From Oscillospiraceae bacterium (GTDB taxonomy: Bacteria; Bacillota; Clostridia; Oscillospirales; CAG-272), in contig SVTP01000021.1 in assembly GCA_015063725.1 (NCBI GenBank), positions 1 through 41,100 on the forward strand: 41,100 nucleotides of DNA, in the 5' to 3' direction. This document shows, piece after piece, positions 32,540 to 40,988 of this stretch. The number at the start of each line of letters is the position of its first letter. Within the stretch, counting starts at the first letter, position 1. The notes under the pieces are model-generated. The model was not told the DNA's origin and ran no database searches. It saw nothing but the letters and a program-made list of their open reading frames with translations. A program made the position numbers and the translations under genes.

Positions 32540-33860
32540 TTTTGCGCGCTCCTTTTCTCTTGGGGAATTGCAGGCGATACTGCCCGTCCCCTATGACGGT
32601 CAATGCGGTACTGTAAAAAGCTTTGGATGCGTTGATGAGGTGGTCGATATCCAGGGAGCCTGCCGTTTCATAAGCGGAGTGCATAGCCAATTGCGCCATG
32701 CCAATGTCAACGCTGAGCATAGGCGTCAGGGTGGTTGCAATGCTGCCAAGCGTGGAGCCGCCGGGCATATCACTGCGGTTGGCGTACTCCTGCGTGGGAA
32801 CACCTGCGTGTGCACAGATCTCCTTCAGGATCGATGACGAAATACCGTCGGTTGTGTATTTTTGCGCGGCGTTATTCTTAATGACCACTCCCCCGTTCAT
32901 GTGCGGTGCGTTTTTGGCATCGCTGAGCTCGGGGTGGTTGGGGTGCTTTGCGTGTGCATTATCTGCCGAGAGAAGCATGGACGATGCCAGTGCGCGGCGG
33001 CGGTCGATGCCTATAGTCTCGCAAATGCGATCAATGACGTCCGAGAGGAATACCGAGCCCGCACCTTGCTTGGTCGAGCTGCCCGTTTCCTCATTGTCGG
33101 CGGCATAGAACAGATCGACAGCGTCGGCGTTTTCACTCTTCACAAATCCTTGGAGCGTGCCGAATACCGACATCAGGTTATCAATGCGCGGTGCCGAGAA
33201 AAACTCGCCGTCCACACCAATACGGGTAGCGGGGGTACGGTTATAGACATACAGATCATAACCGAGCAATTCTTCCTTTTTGCATCCCGCCTCAGCAGCA
33301 AGGAATGCGCCAAAATCGGTTTTTACGTCCTGCGAGAGGAGCGGCAAAAGATCGATTGCAGGATTGTACGCACAGCTCGAATTGATGTCTCGCTTCATGT
33401 GGATAGCTACGTTGGGAATGACGAGCAGATCGCGCGCGATATTGACAAGGCGCGCCTCGATCTTATCTCCGTTGGAGACGATGACGCGACCTGCCAGCGA
33501 GAGCGGACGGTCGAGCCATGTAGAAAAGATGGTGCCGCCGTAGGGCTCGGTATTCAGGCGCAGATATTGGTCAAATGCAGGAGAGAGTGCCTCGCTTTTA
33601 AGTTTGAACATTGGCGAGTCGGTATGGCTTGCCGCAACCAAGAAGTTGTGCGGCGTACCCTTCGGGATGCGAAAAGCAATGATTGAGGATTGATTGCGTG
33701 TGAGATAATAGCCTTTTCCTGCTTGCAGATCCCATGCGTCCTGCTCGCAAAGCCGCTGATATCCCTTCTCTTCCAAAATTTCGGCACAGGATGCGACGGC
33801 GTGGAATGCCGTAGGGCTCTTTTCGATAAAATTGATGAGCGCATTGATTGCTGTTGACAT
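32532..33860 (-). CDS. apeB: M18-family aminopeptidase (ApeB-like)
   Basis: This is a cytosolic binuclear zinc aminopeptidase that removes N-terminal residues, usually acidic or neutral, from peptides. Metal ligands fit the family: ASHTDSP near residue 78, SAPRIDN near 230, ADNEETGS near 262, DNAHAKHPN near 310, and the final MHSAYETAG. Length 442 matches the bacterial M18 group (about 430-450). It is first in a four-gene run under the promoter at 33905-33933. A GAGGGAGGG stretch precedes the ATG. It probably forms large (dodecameric) assemblies like its homologues, which I infer from the family. Confidence 0.9.
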   Translation of the reverse strand: MSTAINALINFIEKSPTAFHAVASCAEILEEKGYQRLCEQDAWDLQAGKGYYLTRNQSSIIAFRIPKGTPHNFLVAASHTDSPMFKLKSEALSPAFDQYLRLNTEPYGGTIFSTWLDRPLSLAGRVIVSNGDKIEARLVNIARDLLVIPNVAIHMKRDINSSCAYNPAIDLLPLLSQDVKTDFGAFLAAEAGCKKEELLGYDLYVYNRTPATRIGVDGEFFSAPRIDNLMSVFGTLQGFVKSENADAVDLFYAADNEETGSSTKQGAGSVFLSDVIDRICETIGIDRRRALASSMLLSADNAHAKHPNHPELSDAKNAPHMNGGVVIKNNAAQKYTTDGISSSILKEICAHAGVPTQEYANRSDMPGGSTLGSIATTLTPMLSVDIGMAQLAMHSAYETAGSLDIDHLINASKAFYSTALTVIGDGQYRLQFPKRKGARKNV

Positions 33861-33904
33861 ATCGTCCCTCCCTCGTTGATGGAAAAATGAATATAGATAG
33901 TATT

Positions 33905-33933
33905 ATTATAACACAGTTCCCTTTTTAATGCAA
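33905..33933 (-). promoter_or_regulatory. M18-DUF1846 operon promoter
   Basis: On the minus strand TTGCAT (33933-33928), a 17-bp spacer and a perfect TATAAT (33910-33905) lie 44 bp before the M18 ATG. Confidence 0.75.
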
Positions 33934-33945
33934 TACGAAAACGCA

Positions 33946-33977
33946 AAAAAATCCAATCCCGAAGGATTGGATTTTTT
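33946..33977 (-). terminator. Saccharide-operon terminator
   Basis: A stem AAAAATCCAATCC / GGATTGGATTTTT, with a CGAA tetraloop, has long T-runs on both strands. It lies 9 bp past the SGNH hydrolase stop and upstream of the M18 promoter. Confidence 0.85.
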
Positions 33978-33986
33978 CGTGTGCTT

Positions 33987-34709
33987 TTATTTTTTCAAAA
34001 GTTTTTCAAGCACAGGCGTGATCTGTGCCGTTACAACGGTGTAACCCTCGTGGGTAAAGTGTCCGCCATCAATGGTGTATCCTTCGTAAACTTCGCCAAT
34101 GGAAACATCATAGAGCACGCTATAAAGATCAACAAATTCGTATCCGTACCGCTCGGCAAGAAGTTTAATGGTGACATTATTATAAGCGGCAAGTTGATTT
34201 TTGCGCCCCCAATGCTCGCCGCCCATGGCGGTAAGAGACAGGAGAACAATTTTGCTCTCGGGCAAATTTTCTTGCAAGCCTTTGAGAATAGACTCATAGT
34301 TTTCAAGCATTGAATCCATATTATTTGCACCAATGAGCATGACAACAACCTTGGGTTTGAGGTCATAGAGAGACACCTGCAAGCGTTCTTCAAGTCCGAA
34401 AGTGGTATCTCCACCGATTCCGCGGTTTGCCGTGACATATTGCGGATAGTATTTGGCAAGATCGTAACCGTCGGTTAAACTGTCACCAATAAAGGCAACG
34501 TCAACCTCGTAGTCGTCATATTCGGCATTCTCTTGCTCGTATTGCTCAAGCTTTGCGGCGCGATAGGCGCGAACGGCCTCTTGCAGCTTTTCCTCTTCCC
34601 TCTTCTCAGGCAAAATCACCGTAAAGTAAACGATTGCAAGTGTAATGAGGGCAAGCGCGAGCGCGCAAAGCGGAATCCAAAATCGTTTTTTTAAAATCAT
34701 TTTTTTCAT
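33987..34709 (-). CDS. Membrane-anchored SGNH/GDSL hydrolase
   Basis: This is an SGNH-fold esterase, predicted on the outer face of the membrane. One N-terminal transmembrane helix (about 11-32) follows a KKMILKKR basic start with no lipobox cysteine in place. A Glu/Lys-rich helical stalk spans about 35-65. Catalytic blocks are complete: GDSLTDG (Ser77), RGIGGDT (Gly), IGANN (Asn, about 130) and DGGHFTHEGY (Asp214, His217). It is the fourth gene of the saccharide operon and its ATG overlaps the symporter stop (ATGA). An acetyl-esterase role on acetylated glycans would fit the setting but is inference. A general lipase role is the alternative. Confidence 0.85.
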   Translation of the reverse strand: MKKMILKKRFWIPLCALALALITLAIVYFTVILPEKREEEKLQEAVRAYRAAKLEQYEQENAEYDDYEVDVAFIGDSLTDGYDLAKYYPQYVTANRGIGGDTTFGLEERLQVSLYDLKPKVVVMLIGANNMDSMLENYESILKGLQENLPESKIVLLSLTAMGGEHWGRKNQLAAYNNVTIKLLAERYGYEFVDLYSVLYDVSIGEVYEGYTIDGGHFTHEGYTVVTAQITPVLEKLLKK

Positions 34710-36160
34710 TTGCTCTCAATTTCGGCAGTTTTATCAACTGTTTCATCGCTTTCTTGGTTGGCGGCTTCTTCCCTTGCTTTGAGATCAGCGAGAATGTTTG
34801 CATAGGTCTCCTCGTCGATCTTGAACTTTTTGATGTAGAGGAAGAAACCAACAAGAATACAGATCAGCGGCAGGATCATCATAGAGATCTTCATGATCCA
34901 GATTGCCGACTCGGGCATATTAGCGATGATCTGTGCCTTGTTTGAGGGGTTGGCGGTAATATCGTTGGCGATCATATTGATGCCCGAAATGATCAGCGTA
35001 ATGGAAACAACACCCTTGCTGGCAGCTCCGCCAAACTGATTGATAAAGGGCTGCACCGCAAAGCTTGCGGCTTCGTTTCTCTTGCCAAGCTTCCATTCGC
35101 CGTACTCAACGGCATCGGCAAGGAACAGAAGCATCAAAAGCTGAATGAACGCCTGGGCGAAGAACAGTCCAAGACCTGCAATCACAATCAGGGGCAACCA
35201 CTCAAAGGAGAGGAAGAAGATAACGTAAGAGATGGTTACGGCAATCATCGAGCCCGTATAGAGTTGCTTGCGGCTGAACTTTTTGCGGAAGAGAGGAAAT
35301 ACCGAAAGCGCGGTCAGCTGCGCGACGGCAAGAACGGCGGCAAAGACCATATACATTCCCTCATCGCCGTAGGCATACTTGAAATAGTAGGTACCAAATG
35401 CAGTGGTGGTGCAATAACCGATCATAAACAGTGCCATCGAAACGGCGGTCACCATCAACTGGTCATTGCCAATAAGCGCGCGCCAAAGGTCTTTGAGAGT
35501 GGTTCTCTCCTCTTTTTGGAGCTTGCTTCTATCCTCTTTTACGCCAAAGAGGGTCACGCTCTGGAACACCCACATAATAAGCGTTACGATAATGGCAAAG
35601 ATGAAGTAAACGTCGCGGTCATCCATGCCGAGGAAGGAGAACATCGAGGGGACGTTGAGATAGATGAGAACCATTGCAAACATACCGACGTTTGCGCAAA
35701 TTCTGGCAAAAGCGCCAACACCCTCGCGCACCTTTTGGTCCTTGGAGATGGCAGGCATCAGCGACCAATAGGCGATGTCGTTGAGTGAGAAGAAAATGCT
35801 GAAAAGGAGATAAGTAACGCCAAGGAGAACGATGTGTGCGACCTCGCCCATGCGGAAGTTATGGAACATCAGCACGGTCAGGACACCTGTACCGATCATA
35901 CCAATCAAAATCCAAGGCTTGAACTTTCCCCACTTTGTTTTGGTACTGTCGACGATGGCGCCGACAAAAGGATCGATAACGGCATCAAAAATGCCAAAGA
36001 GCGTCAGCATAATACCAATGGCAAAAAGTCCGCCATCTGAAAAGCCGACAACGTCGGTCAGGTGCACCAACAGATACATGCTGACAAGCGAATAGAGTGC
36101 ATCTCTGCCCACTGTTCCCAAGCCAAAGCATATTTTGTTTCGTTTCATTTGTTTATCCAT
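34706..36160 (-). CDS. GPH-family sugar:cation symporter
   Basis: This is a major-facilitator transporter of the glycoside-pentoside-hexuronide family (MelB/LacS-like), importing oligosaccharides or glycosides with Na+ or H+. The 484-residue chain shows twelve hydrophobic helices. It has the family motif around residues 55-80 (DAVIDPFVGAIVDSTKT, then WGKFKPWIL), which includes the cation-site aspartates, and a hydrophilic C-terminus of Glu and Lys residues. It starts within the last 8 bp of the alpha-galactosidase frame and its stop overlaps the SGNH start. Two cytoplasmic glycosidases in the operon mean that it probably imports alpha-galactosides or alpha-glucosides intact. Confidence 0.93.
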   Translation of the reverse strand: MDKQMKRNKICFGLGTVGRDALYSLVSMYLLVHLTDVVGFSDGGLFAIGIMLTLFGIFDAVIDPFVGAIVDSTKTKWGKFKPWILIGMIGTGVLTVLMFHNFRMGEVAHIVLLGVTYLLFSIFFSLNDIAYWSLMPAISKDQKVREGVGAFARICANVGMFAMVLIYLNVPSMFSFLGMDDRDVYFIFAIIVTLIMWVFQSVTLFGVKEDRSKLQKEERTTLKDLWRALIGNDQLMVTAVSMALFMIGYCTTTAFGTYYFKYAYGDEGMYMVFAAVLAVAQLTALSVFPLFRKKFSRKQLYTGSMIAVTISYVIFFLSFEWLPLIVIAGLGLFFAQAFIQLLMLLFLADAVEYGEWKLGKRNEAASFAVQPFINQFGGAASKGVVSITLIISGINMIANDITANPSNKAQIIANMPESAIWIMKISMMILPLICILVGFFLYIKKFKIDEETYANILADLKAREEAANQESDETVDKTAEIESK

Positions 36161-38501
36161 GATTGTTTATTCCTTTCCCGTTTTCATTTTTTTGAATCAG
36201 ATACAGGGTGCTGCCAAAGTCGCCGAGGATGCGCAATGAGGGATGATATCCCGTTCCGCTATACTGCATAAAGAGCGGAATGCCCGATTGCAAGCCTGCC
36301 CCCGAGACAGTATAGGACTCCTCTCCGTCCTTCATGGAAAAATGACGGTTGACAAAGCGCAAGATCGGTCCGTCGGCTTTGAGCGTAATGGGAAATACGT
36401 GCTTGATAAGAGAGCCGAAGCGCGAAATTTTGAGGCGTTGCTCAACCGTTTGCATGGTGTAAACGGCATCGCGCTCGACGTTCAGCACGCGCAAGGTGTC
36501 GCGTGCGGGGCTTGTGTGATAGTCGAGGTTGTAAATTGCCGCTACACACTCACCGTCGCGGCTGATCTGCCAGCATTCCCTATCCCCGCCTACATTGACG
36601 CGTGCAAAACGTCCGTATTGCAGGGTTTTGCGGTGGGCTTTGTAAAAGGCAATTTGTCTCTTGATCTGCTTGCGTTCCTCGGGTGTCAGCTCGCCAAAGT
36701 CCAATTCGTAGCCCAGCACACCAAAGGTTGCTACGTTAAAGCGCGTGGAAAGCGGCGCATCACGCAGGGTTTGCTGGTTGGGTGTCATGGAGACGTGGCA
36801 GGACACGCAGGATGGCGGATAGAAGCAATAGACGCCGTTTTGAATGTCGATGCGCTCTCTGGCATCTGTATCGTCCGAGGTCCAGATCTGCGGTGAGTAG
36901 CAAAGCATACCAAGGTCAAAGCGGTTGCCGCCCGAGGAGCAGCTCTCCAAAAGGACCTTGGGGTGCTTTTGGCAAAAGATGCGATCAAGAACCTCATACA
37001 GTCCCAAAATATAGCGGTGGAAGAACTCGCCCTGATTTTTGAGGGTGAGTGAATACATATCGCTGATATGTCGGTTATAATCCCACTTGACGTAGGAGAT
37101 GGGAGCCGAGGAAAGCACGGCATCCACAGAGTTTACAATGTAGTCACGCACGTCGGCACGTGTCAGGTCAAGCACCAGTTGGTTGCGCCCGTAGCTTGGT
37201 GCCCGTTCGGGCACGCGGATCGCCCACTCGGGATGTGCGCGAAAGAGGTCGCTATCCTCGTTGACACATTCGGGCTCAAACCAAAGCCCGAATTGCATGC
37301 CCATTTTGTTGATCTTTTTTGCCAAGGCGGAAATGCCGCCCGGGAGCTTTTTGGTATTGACCGTCCAGTCGCCAAGTCCAGCTGTGTCGCTGTTGCGACG
37401 ACCGAACCATCCGTCATCGAGAACAAACATCTCGACGCCCAGCCCTTTTGCTTTCCGCGCAAGGGCCAGGAGCTTGCGACGGTTAAAATGGAAGAAGGTA
37501 GCTTCCCAATTGTTGATGACAACGGGGCGCTCACTCTCGCGAAAATCTTTGCGGATGATATGGTTGTTGACAAAATCGTGCATATTCGCCATCAGCGCGT
37601 TGGTGCCGCCTGCGGTATAGCTCATGACCGCCTGCGGCGTAACAAAGCTTTCGCCTGTTTTGAGCTTCCACAAAAAGCAATGCGGATTGATGCCGCTCAT
37701 CACGCGCAAGGTATCGTGGTTTCCCATCTCGACTGCGGAATAGTGATTACCGCTGTAAATGAGGTTAAAGCCAAATACCTCTCCCCACTCCTCGTTCGCG
37801 CTCTTTTTCTTGAGCATAAAGGCAGGGTTGTGACGGTTGGAAGAGTCACCCGTTGTGGAATCGTTGACGAGGATACCGTAGGAGACAGGGCGTTCGTGGA
37901 TGTGCGCTTCCTTCGCCCAGCCGCCATCCAACGTCAGCATTGTGTAATCGGCACGCGGCAGATCGAACATAAAGCTCATCAGCTTGCGGATGATAACATC
38001 TCCCGCACCGCCGTTGCAAAGGCGTGCGTGACGTGCGATGACGTTGCAATCCTCAAAAACGGTATAATAGAGCTCGAGCTTGAGGTCGGGGTACTTTTTG
38101 TCTGCCAGAATGACGGTCAAGGTCTCTCCCTCTCCTGTGGCAAACGGAAGGGACGCATCGGTGACGGGCGTTTTTGACACACTGTGGCTCTTGTAGACAA
38201 AGTCGGTAACAAAAGAGCGATCGGGGAGAATCAGCTCCATCGGTGTGTGACGGAAATCCCCCTTGCCAATACCCGAATACTCCTGCGGGAGTGTTTCCAA
38301 CGAGTAGGCGGGATTTTCGGCATCGTAAGCCACTGTGGTGCCAAGCATCATATTGTTTTTGAGGCAAAGTGCCTCAGCATCGTCTGCAGACACACGTGCG
38401 CCGTAATAGATATGCTCAAGGTGACCGCGCGACGTTGTACGGAAAAGATAACTTGTGTTTTGCGTATTCAAAGAGAAAACGCCATTCTCTATCTTAATCA
38501 T
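36153..38501 (-). CDS. Alpha-galactosidase, GH36
   Basis: This is a retaining alpha-1,6-galactosidase acting on melibiose, raffinose, stachyose or galactosyl side chains. The 782-residue protein has an N-terminal beta-sandwich, a catalytic barrel and a small C-terminal beta domain. The nucleophile Asp is in YVKWDYNRH (about residue 473) and the acid/base Asp in SDDTDA (about 541). Also visible are FVLDDGWFGRR, LWFEPECV and ESCSSGGNRFD. There is no signal peptide, so it acts in the cytoplasm on imported substrate. It overlaps GH13 (4 bp, ATGA) and the symporter (8 bp). Confidence 0.95.
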   Translation of the reverse strand: MIKIENGVFSLNTQNTSYLFRTTSRGHLEHIYYGARVSADDAEALCLKNNMMLGTTVAYDAENPAYSLETLPQEYSGIGKGDFRHTPMELILPDRSFVTDFVYKSHSVSKTPVTDASLPFATGEGETLTVILADKKYPDLKLELYYTVFEDCNVIARHARLCNGGAGDVIIRKLMSFMFDLPRADYTMLTLDGGWAKEAHIHERPVSYGILVNDSTTGDSSNRHNPAFMLKKKSANEEWGEVFGFNLIYSGNHYSAVEMGNHDTLRVMSGINPHCFLWKLKTGESFVTPQAVMSYTAGGTNALMANMHDFVNNHIIRKDFRESERPVVINNWEATFFHFNRRKLLALARKAKGLGVEMFVLDDGWFGRRNSDTAGLGDWTVNTKKLPGGISALAKKINKMGMQFGLWFEPECVNEDSDLFRAHPEWAIRVPERAPSYGRNQLVLDLTRADVRDYIVNSVDAVLSSAPISYVKWDYNRHISDMYSLTLKNQGEFFHRYILGLYEVLDRIFCQKHPKVLLESCSSGGNRFDLGMLCYSPQIWTSDDTDARERIDIQNGVYCFYPPSCVSCHVSMTPNQQTLRDAPLSTRFNVATFGVLGYELDFGELTPEERKQIKRQIAFYKAHRKTLQYGRFARVNVGGDRECWQISRDGECVAAIYNLDYHTSPARDTLRVLNVERDAVYTMQTVEQRLKISRFGSLIKHVFPITLKADGPILRFVNRHFSMKDGEESYTVSGAGLQSGIPLFMQYSGTGYHPSLRILGDFGSTLYLIQKNENGKGINNHG

Positions 38502-40123
38502 TTTTCAATCTCCAAAAGGCGGAATTCAAAGGGCTTGAGAAGGTTCGCTTCAACATCTTCATAGTTGCAGGCAAGCAGCTTGCCGCCCTTACCCACTACT
38601 GTAGGAAGTTTTGCAGTTTTGCCTGTCATGTTGCAAACGGAAAGCAACGTTTTGCCGTCTAATTCGCGTGCAAAGACGTAAACGGCACGCCCCTCGTAAA
38701 CGGAACGGAATGTGCCATCTATCAGTACAGGGTGCGTTTTGCGCAGAGCGATCATCTGCTTCCAAAAAGCGAGCACACCGTTGGGAACTGCGTTTTCGGT
38801 CTCTACGTTGACCTCGGTGTGGTTTGCGTTGACCTTGAGCCAAGGCTTGCCGCTTGAGAAGCCTGCATTCTCCCCTGCCGTCCATTGCATAGGAGTACGT
38901 CCATTATCACGTGAGGTGCGTTGGATCATCTTCCAGCGGATGCGTTTCGGAATGCCGAGCTTGGTTGCCATTGCCCAAATGTTGTGGCTTTCAATATCCT
39001 CTACCTCGTCAAGATTTGCAAAGTCACCGTTTGTCATACCGATCTCCTGCCCCTCGTGCATATAGGGCGTTCCGCGGAGCGTCATTTGGAGTCCCGCCAT
39101 CATTTTGGAAGCCTCTTTGCGGTAAGGTCCAAGGTCGGAAAAACGCGAGATAAAGCGGGGCTGATCGTGGTTTTCAAAATAACAAGCGTTCCATTCAAGC
39201 GCGGTCTGCCACTTGGAGAGGCACTTCATCAGGCGGCGCGGAACAAGCTTGGTTTTGAACCACTTGACAATGACCTGATCACACTCCATGTGCTCAAAGG
39301 CGAATACCATATCCAGCTCCTTGCGTTCGGGTGCGCAAAGGTCACGTGCCTTGGCAATATCCACAAACACCGTTTCGCCAACGGTGAACGCGCCGTAAGG
39401 CTCCAGGACCTCGCGGCGGAGCGTTTTTAGAATTTCGTGGCAACCCTCGGTGGAAAGATAGTGCTCCTGACCTGTGAGGATCGGGCGCGGACGTCCGTTC
39501 TCGAGCGAGTTTTTGTAAATGATGTTGATAACGTCGCAACGGAAGCCGACCACTCCCTTATCCAACCAAAAGCGCATAATGCGCTTGATCTCCTCGAGCA
39601 CCTCGGGGTTGTGCCAGTTGAGGTCGGGCTGCTTTTTGGAGAACAGGTGCAGGTAGTATTCGTCCTCGCTATCTCCGAACTTCGCCCAGGGACACTCGGC
39701 AAAAAAGTTGCCCCAGTTGTTGGGGATCTTGCCATTCTTCCCTTTTTTGATGATGTAATAGTTCTTGTATTTTTCTTCGCCCGCAAGCGCGCGGCGGAAC
39801 CATTCATGCTCGTCGGACGTGTGATTGATAACGAGATCCATCACAATGCCGATGCCTCTCTCTTTTGCCTTGGCAACAAGCTCCTCAAAGTCTGCCATCG
39901 TGCCAAACTCGGGTTGAATGGCAGTGTAGTCGGCAATATCGTAGCCGTTGTCATCGTTGGGGCTGACGTAGATGGGAGAGAGCCAGATGGTATTGATGCC
40001 AAGATCGGCAAGATGATCCAGTCCCTCAATAATGCCGCGCAGATCCCCCACCCCGTTGCCGGTAGTATCCTTGAAGGATCGCGGGTAAATTTGATATACG
40101 ATCATATCCTTTCGGTAGCCCAT
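38498..40123 (-). CDS. GH13 alpha-glucosidase (oligo-1,6-glucosidase type)
   Basis: This is a retaining alpha-glucosidase of the GH13 oligo-1,6-glucosidase subgroup. Visible regions: DLVINHTSDEHEWF (I), GFRCDVINII (II, nucleophile Asp near residue 197), TVGETVF (III, acid/base Glu near 250), ENHDQPR (IV) and QPDLNW (V). In this subgroup a Val after the nucleophile Asp is associated with alpha-1,6 linkages, as here, though sucrose or trehalose-type substrates remain possible. Its 541 residues lack a signal peptide. It is first in the operon, with promoter 40162-40190 and AAAGGAG before the ATG. It would break down isomalto-oligosaccharides, or the glucosyl part of raffinose-like sugars. Confidence 0.93.
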   Translation of the reverse strand: MGYRKDMIVYQIYPRSFKDTTGNGVGDLRGIIEGLDHLADLGINTIWLSPIYVSPNDDNGYDIADYTAIQPEFGTMADFEELVAKAKERGIGIVMDLVINHTSDEHEWFRRALAGEEKYKNYYIIKKGKNGKIPNNWGNFFAECPWAKFGDSEDEYYLHLFSKKQPDLNWHNPEVLEEIKRIMRFWLDKGVVGFRCDVINIIYKNSLENGRPRPILTGQEHYLSTEGCHEILKTLRREVLEPYGAFTVGETVFVDIAKARDLCAPERKELDMVFAFEHMECDQVIVKWFKTKLVPRRLMKCLSKWQTALEWNACYFENHDQPRFISRFSDLGPYRKEASKMMAGLQMTLRGTPYMHEGQEIGMTNGDFANLDEVEDIESHNIWAMATKLGIPKRIRWKMIQRTSRDNGRTPMQWTAGENAGFSSGKPWLKVNANHTEVNVETENAVPNGVLAFWKQMIALRKTHPVLIDGTFRSVYEGRAVYVFARELDGKTLLSVCNMTGKTAKLPTVVGKGGKLLACNYEDVEANLLKPFEFRLLEIEK

Positions 40124-40161
40124 ATTCGTTCTCCTTTGGGGTAGTATTCTTTCTTATTTCT

Positions 40162-40190
40162 ATTATACCATATCAAAAAAGATATTTCAA
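40162..40190 (-). promoter_or_regulatory. Saccharide-operon promoter with spacer palindrome
   Basis: On the minus strand TTGAAA (40190-40185), a 17-bp spacer and a perfect TATAAT (40167-40162) lie 39 bp before the GH13 ATG. The spacer carries ATATC-N6-GATAT (40170-40185), which could be a repressor site. Confidence 0.78.
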
Positions 40191-40204
40191 CAGTGAATTT
40201 GCGG

Positions 40205-40237
40205 CAAAAAGCCCATTTGCGTTGGCAAATGGGCTTT
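40205..40237 (-). terminator. DUF1622 gene terminator
   Basis: A 13-bp perfect stem AAAGCCCATTTGC / GCAAATGGGCTTT with a 4-nt loop ends in a T-run on the minus strand, 19 bp past the DUF1622 stop. It insulates the saccharide operon from readthrough. Confidence 0.85.
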
Positions 40238-40255
40238 GGGGAATGCGGTGGGGGG

Positions 40256-40696
40256 TCAATCGCCTTTCTCCTCTTTGCTATTGGTTTTTACTTCTTTGGT
40301 TGTAGATTCTCGTTTGAGAGCATTCTCTCGTGCGATAGCGTGTGCTTTTTCTTCCTTTTCCTCGGTGGTGATCTCCCAGTGAATGAGGATTGCAAGGATT
40401 GCACGCAAAATGATGATAATACCTAAAATCAAAAGCTCTTTGAGCTCTCGAACAATAACCGTGTTGACAATTTCGGCACCCATTTTGAATTCCAGTGCCA
40501 AGGAGAGGCTTCTACCCAATACAATAACGGCGTTTTGATGCTCGAGATTCTTATTCTTCAAGCGTTTTAAATAATGCAAGAGAACCTTGATAGATCCAAA
40601 AATAACAATGGATATACCAATGATTTCAAGCGTATGTACCGTTATTTTTGCAAGGATATGGAGCACTTGATCATAGATTTCCAAAAAACGATCCAT
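40256..40696 (-). CDS. DUF1622 small membrane protein
   Basis: This is a small integral membrane protein of the DUF1622 family, function unknown. The 146 residues hold two to three hydrophobic helices (about 17-38, then about 78-105 probably as a pair), a basic loop after the first helix (KRLKNKNLEHQNAVIVLGRS), and a highly charged C-terminal tail rich in Lys and Glu. Family-typical patches are LGRSLSLALEFKMGAEI and TVIVRELKELL. I place the start at ATG 40696, preceded by AGAAAGGAAAG; the ATG six codons earlier lacks a site. It stands alone between a 40714-40731 palindrome and a strong terminator. Confidence 0.82.
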   Translation of the reverse strand: MDRFLEIYDQVLHILAKITVHTLEIIGISIVIFGSIKVLLHYLKRLKNKNLEHQNAVIVLGRSLSLALEFKMGAEIVNTVIVRELKELLILGIIIILRAILAILIHWEITTEEKEEKAHAIARENALKRESTTKEVKTNSKEEKGD

Positions 40697-40713
40697 TTTC
40701 TTTCCTTTCTGCA

Positions 40714-40731
40714 ATATAACAGACGTTATAT
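40714..40731. promoter_or_regulatory. 18-bp palindrome upstream of DUF1622
   Basis: ATATAAC-AGAC-GTTATAT is a perfect 7-bp inverted repeat with a 4-bp centre, about 18 bp upstream of the DUF1622 start. It is the size of a typical dimeric repressor site, and could instead overlap a weak promoter (TATAAC on the minus strand). Confidence 0.45.
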
Positions 40732-40847
40732 CACTGTTTTATCCGTTATTTGATGCTACAATTCATTATACTTCAAAAAACGCAAGAATACAAGTCTTTT
40801 TTTCTATTTTTGATAAAATAACGTCTAAATAGCAAAAAAACAACCTC

Positions 40848-40876
40848 AAAAAACCAAGTCTTGTGACTTGGTTTTG
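40848..40876 (-). terminator. Terminator of a unit entering from the right
   Basis: A perfect 11-bp stem AAAACCAAGTC / GACTTGGTTTT with a 4-nt loop is followed on the minus strand by TT, GAGGTTG and a seven-T run. No gene in the window ends here, so it would end a minus-strand transcript starting beyond position 41100 that runs through the hairpin array. The rest of 40740-40985 is AT-rich and holds no gene that I can support. Confidence 0.65.
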
Positions 40877-40988
40877 TTGCCTTAAACGAGTGAAAAAGGT
40901 GTCCAGACAAAGGAAAAAACGAACCAGAGATGTCTAATTCATATTTTAGAAAACAATTCAAGTGCTTTCCGCCATCTTGCATCCCAAT

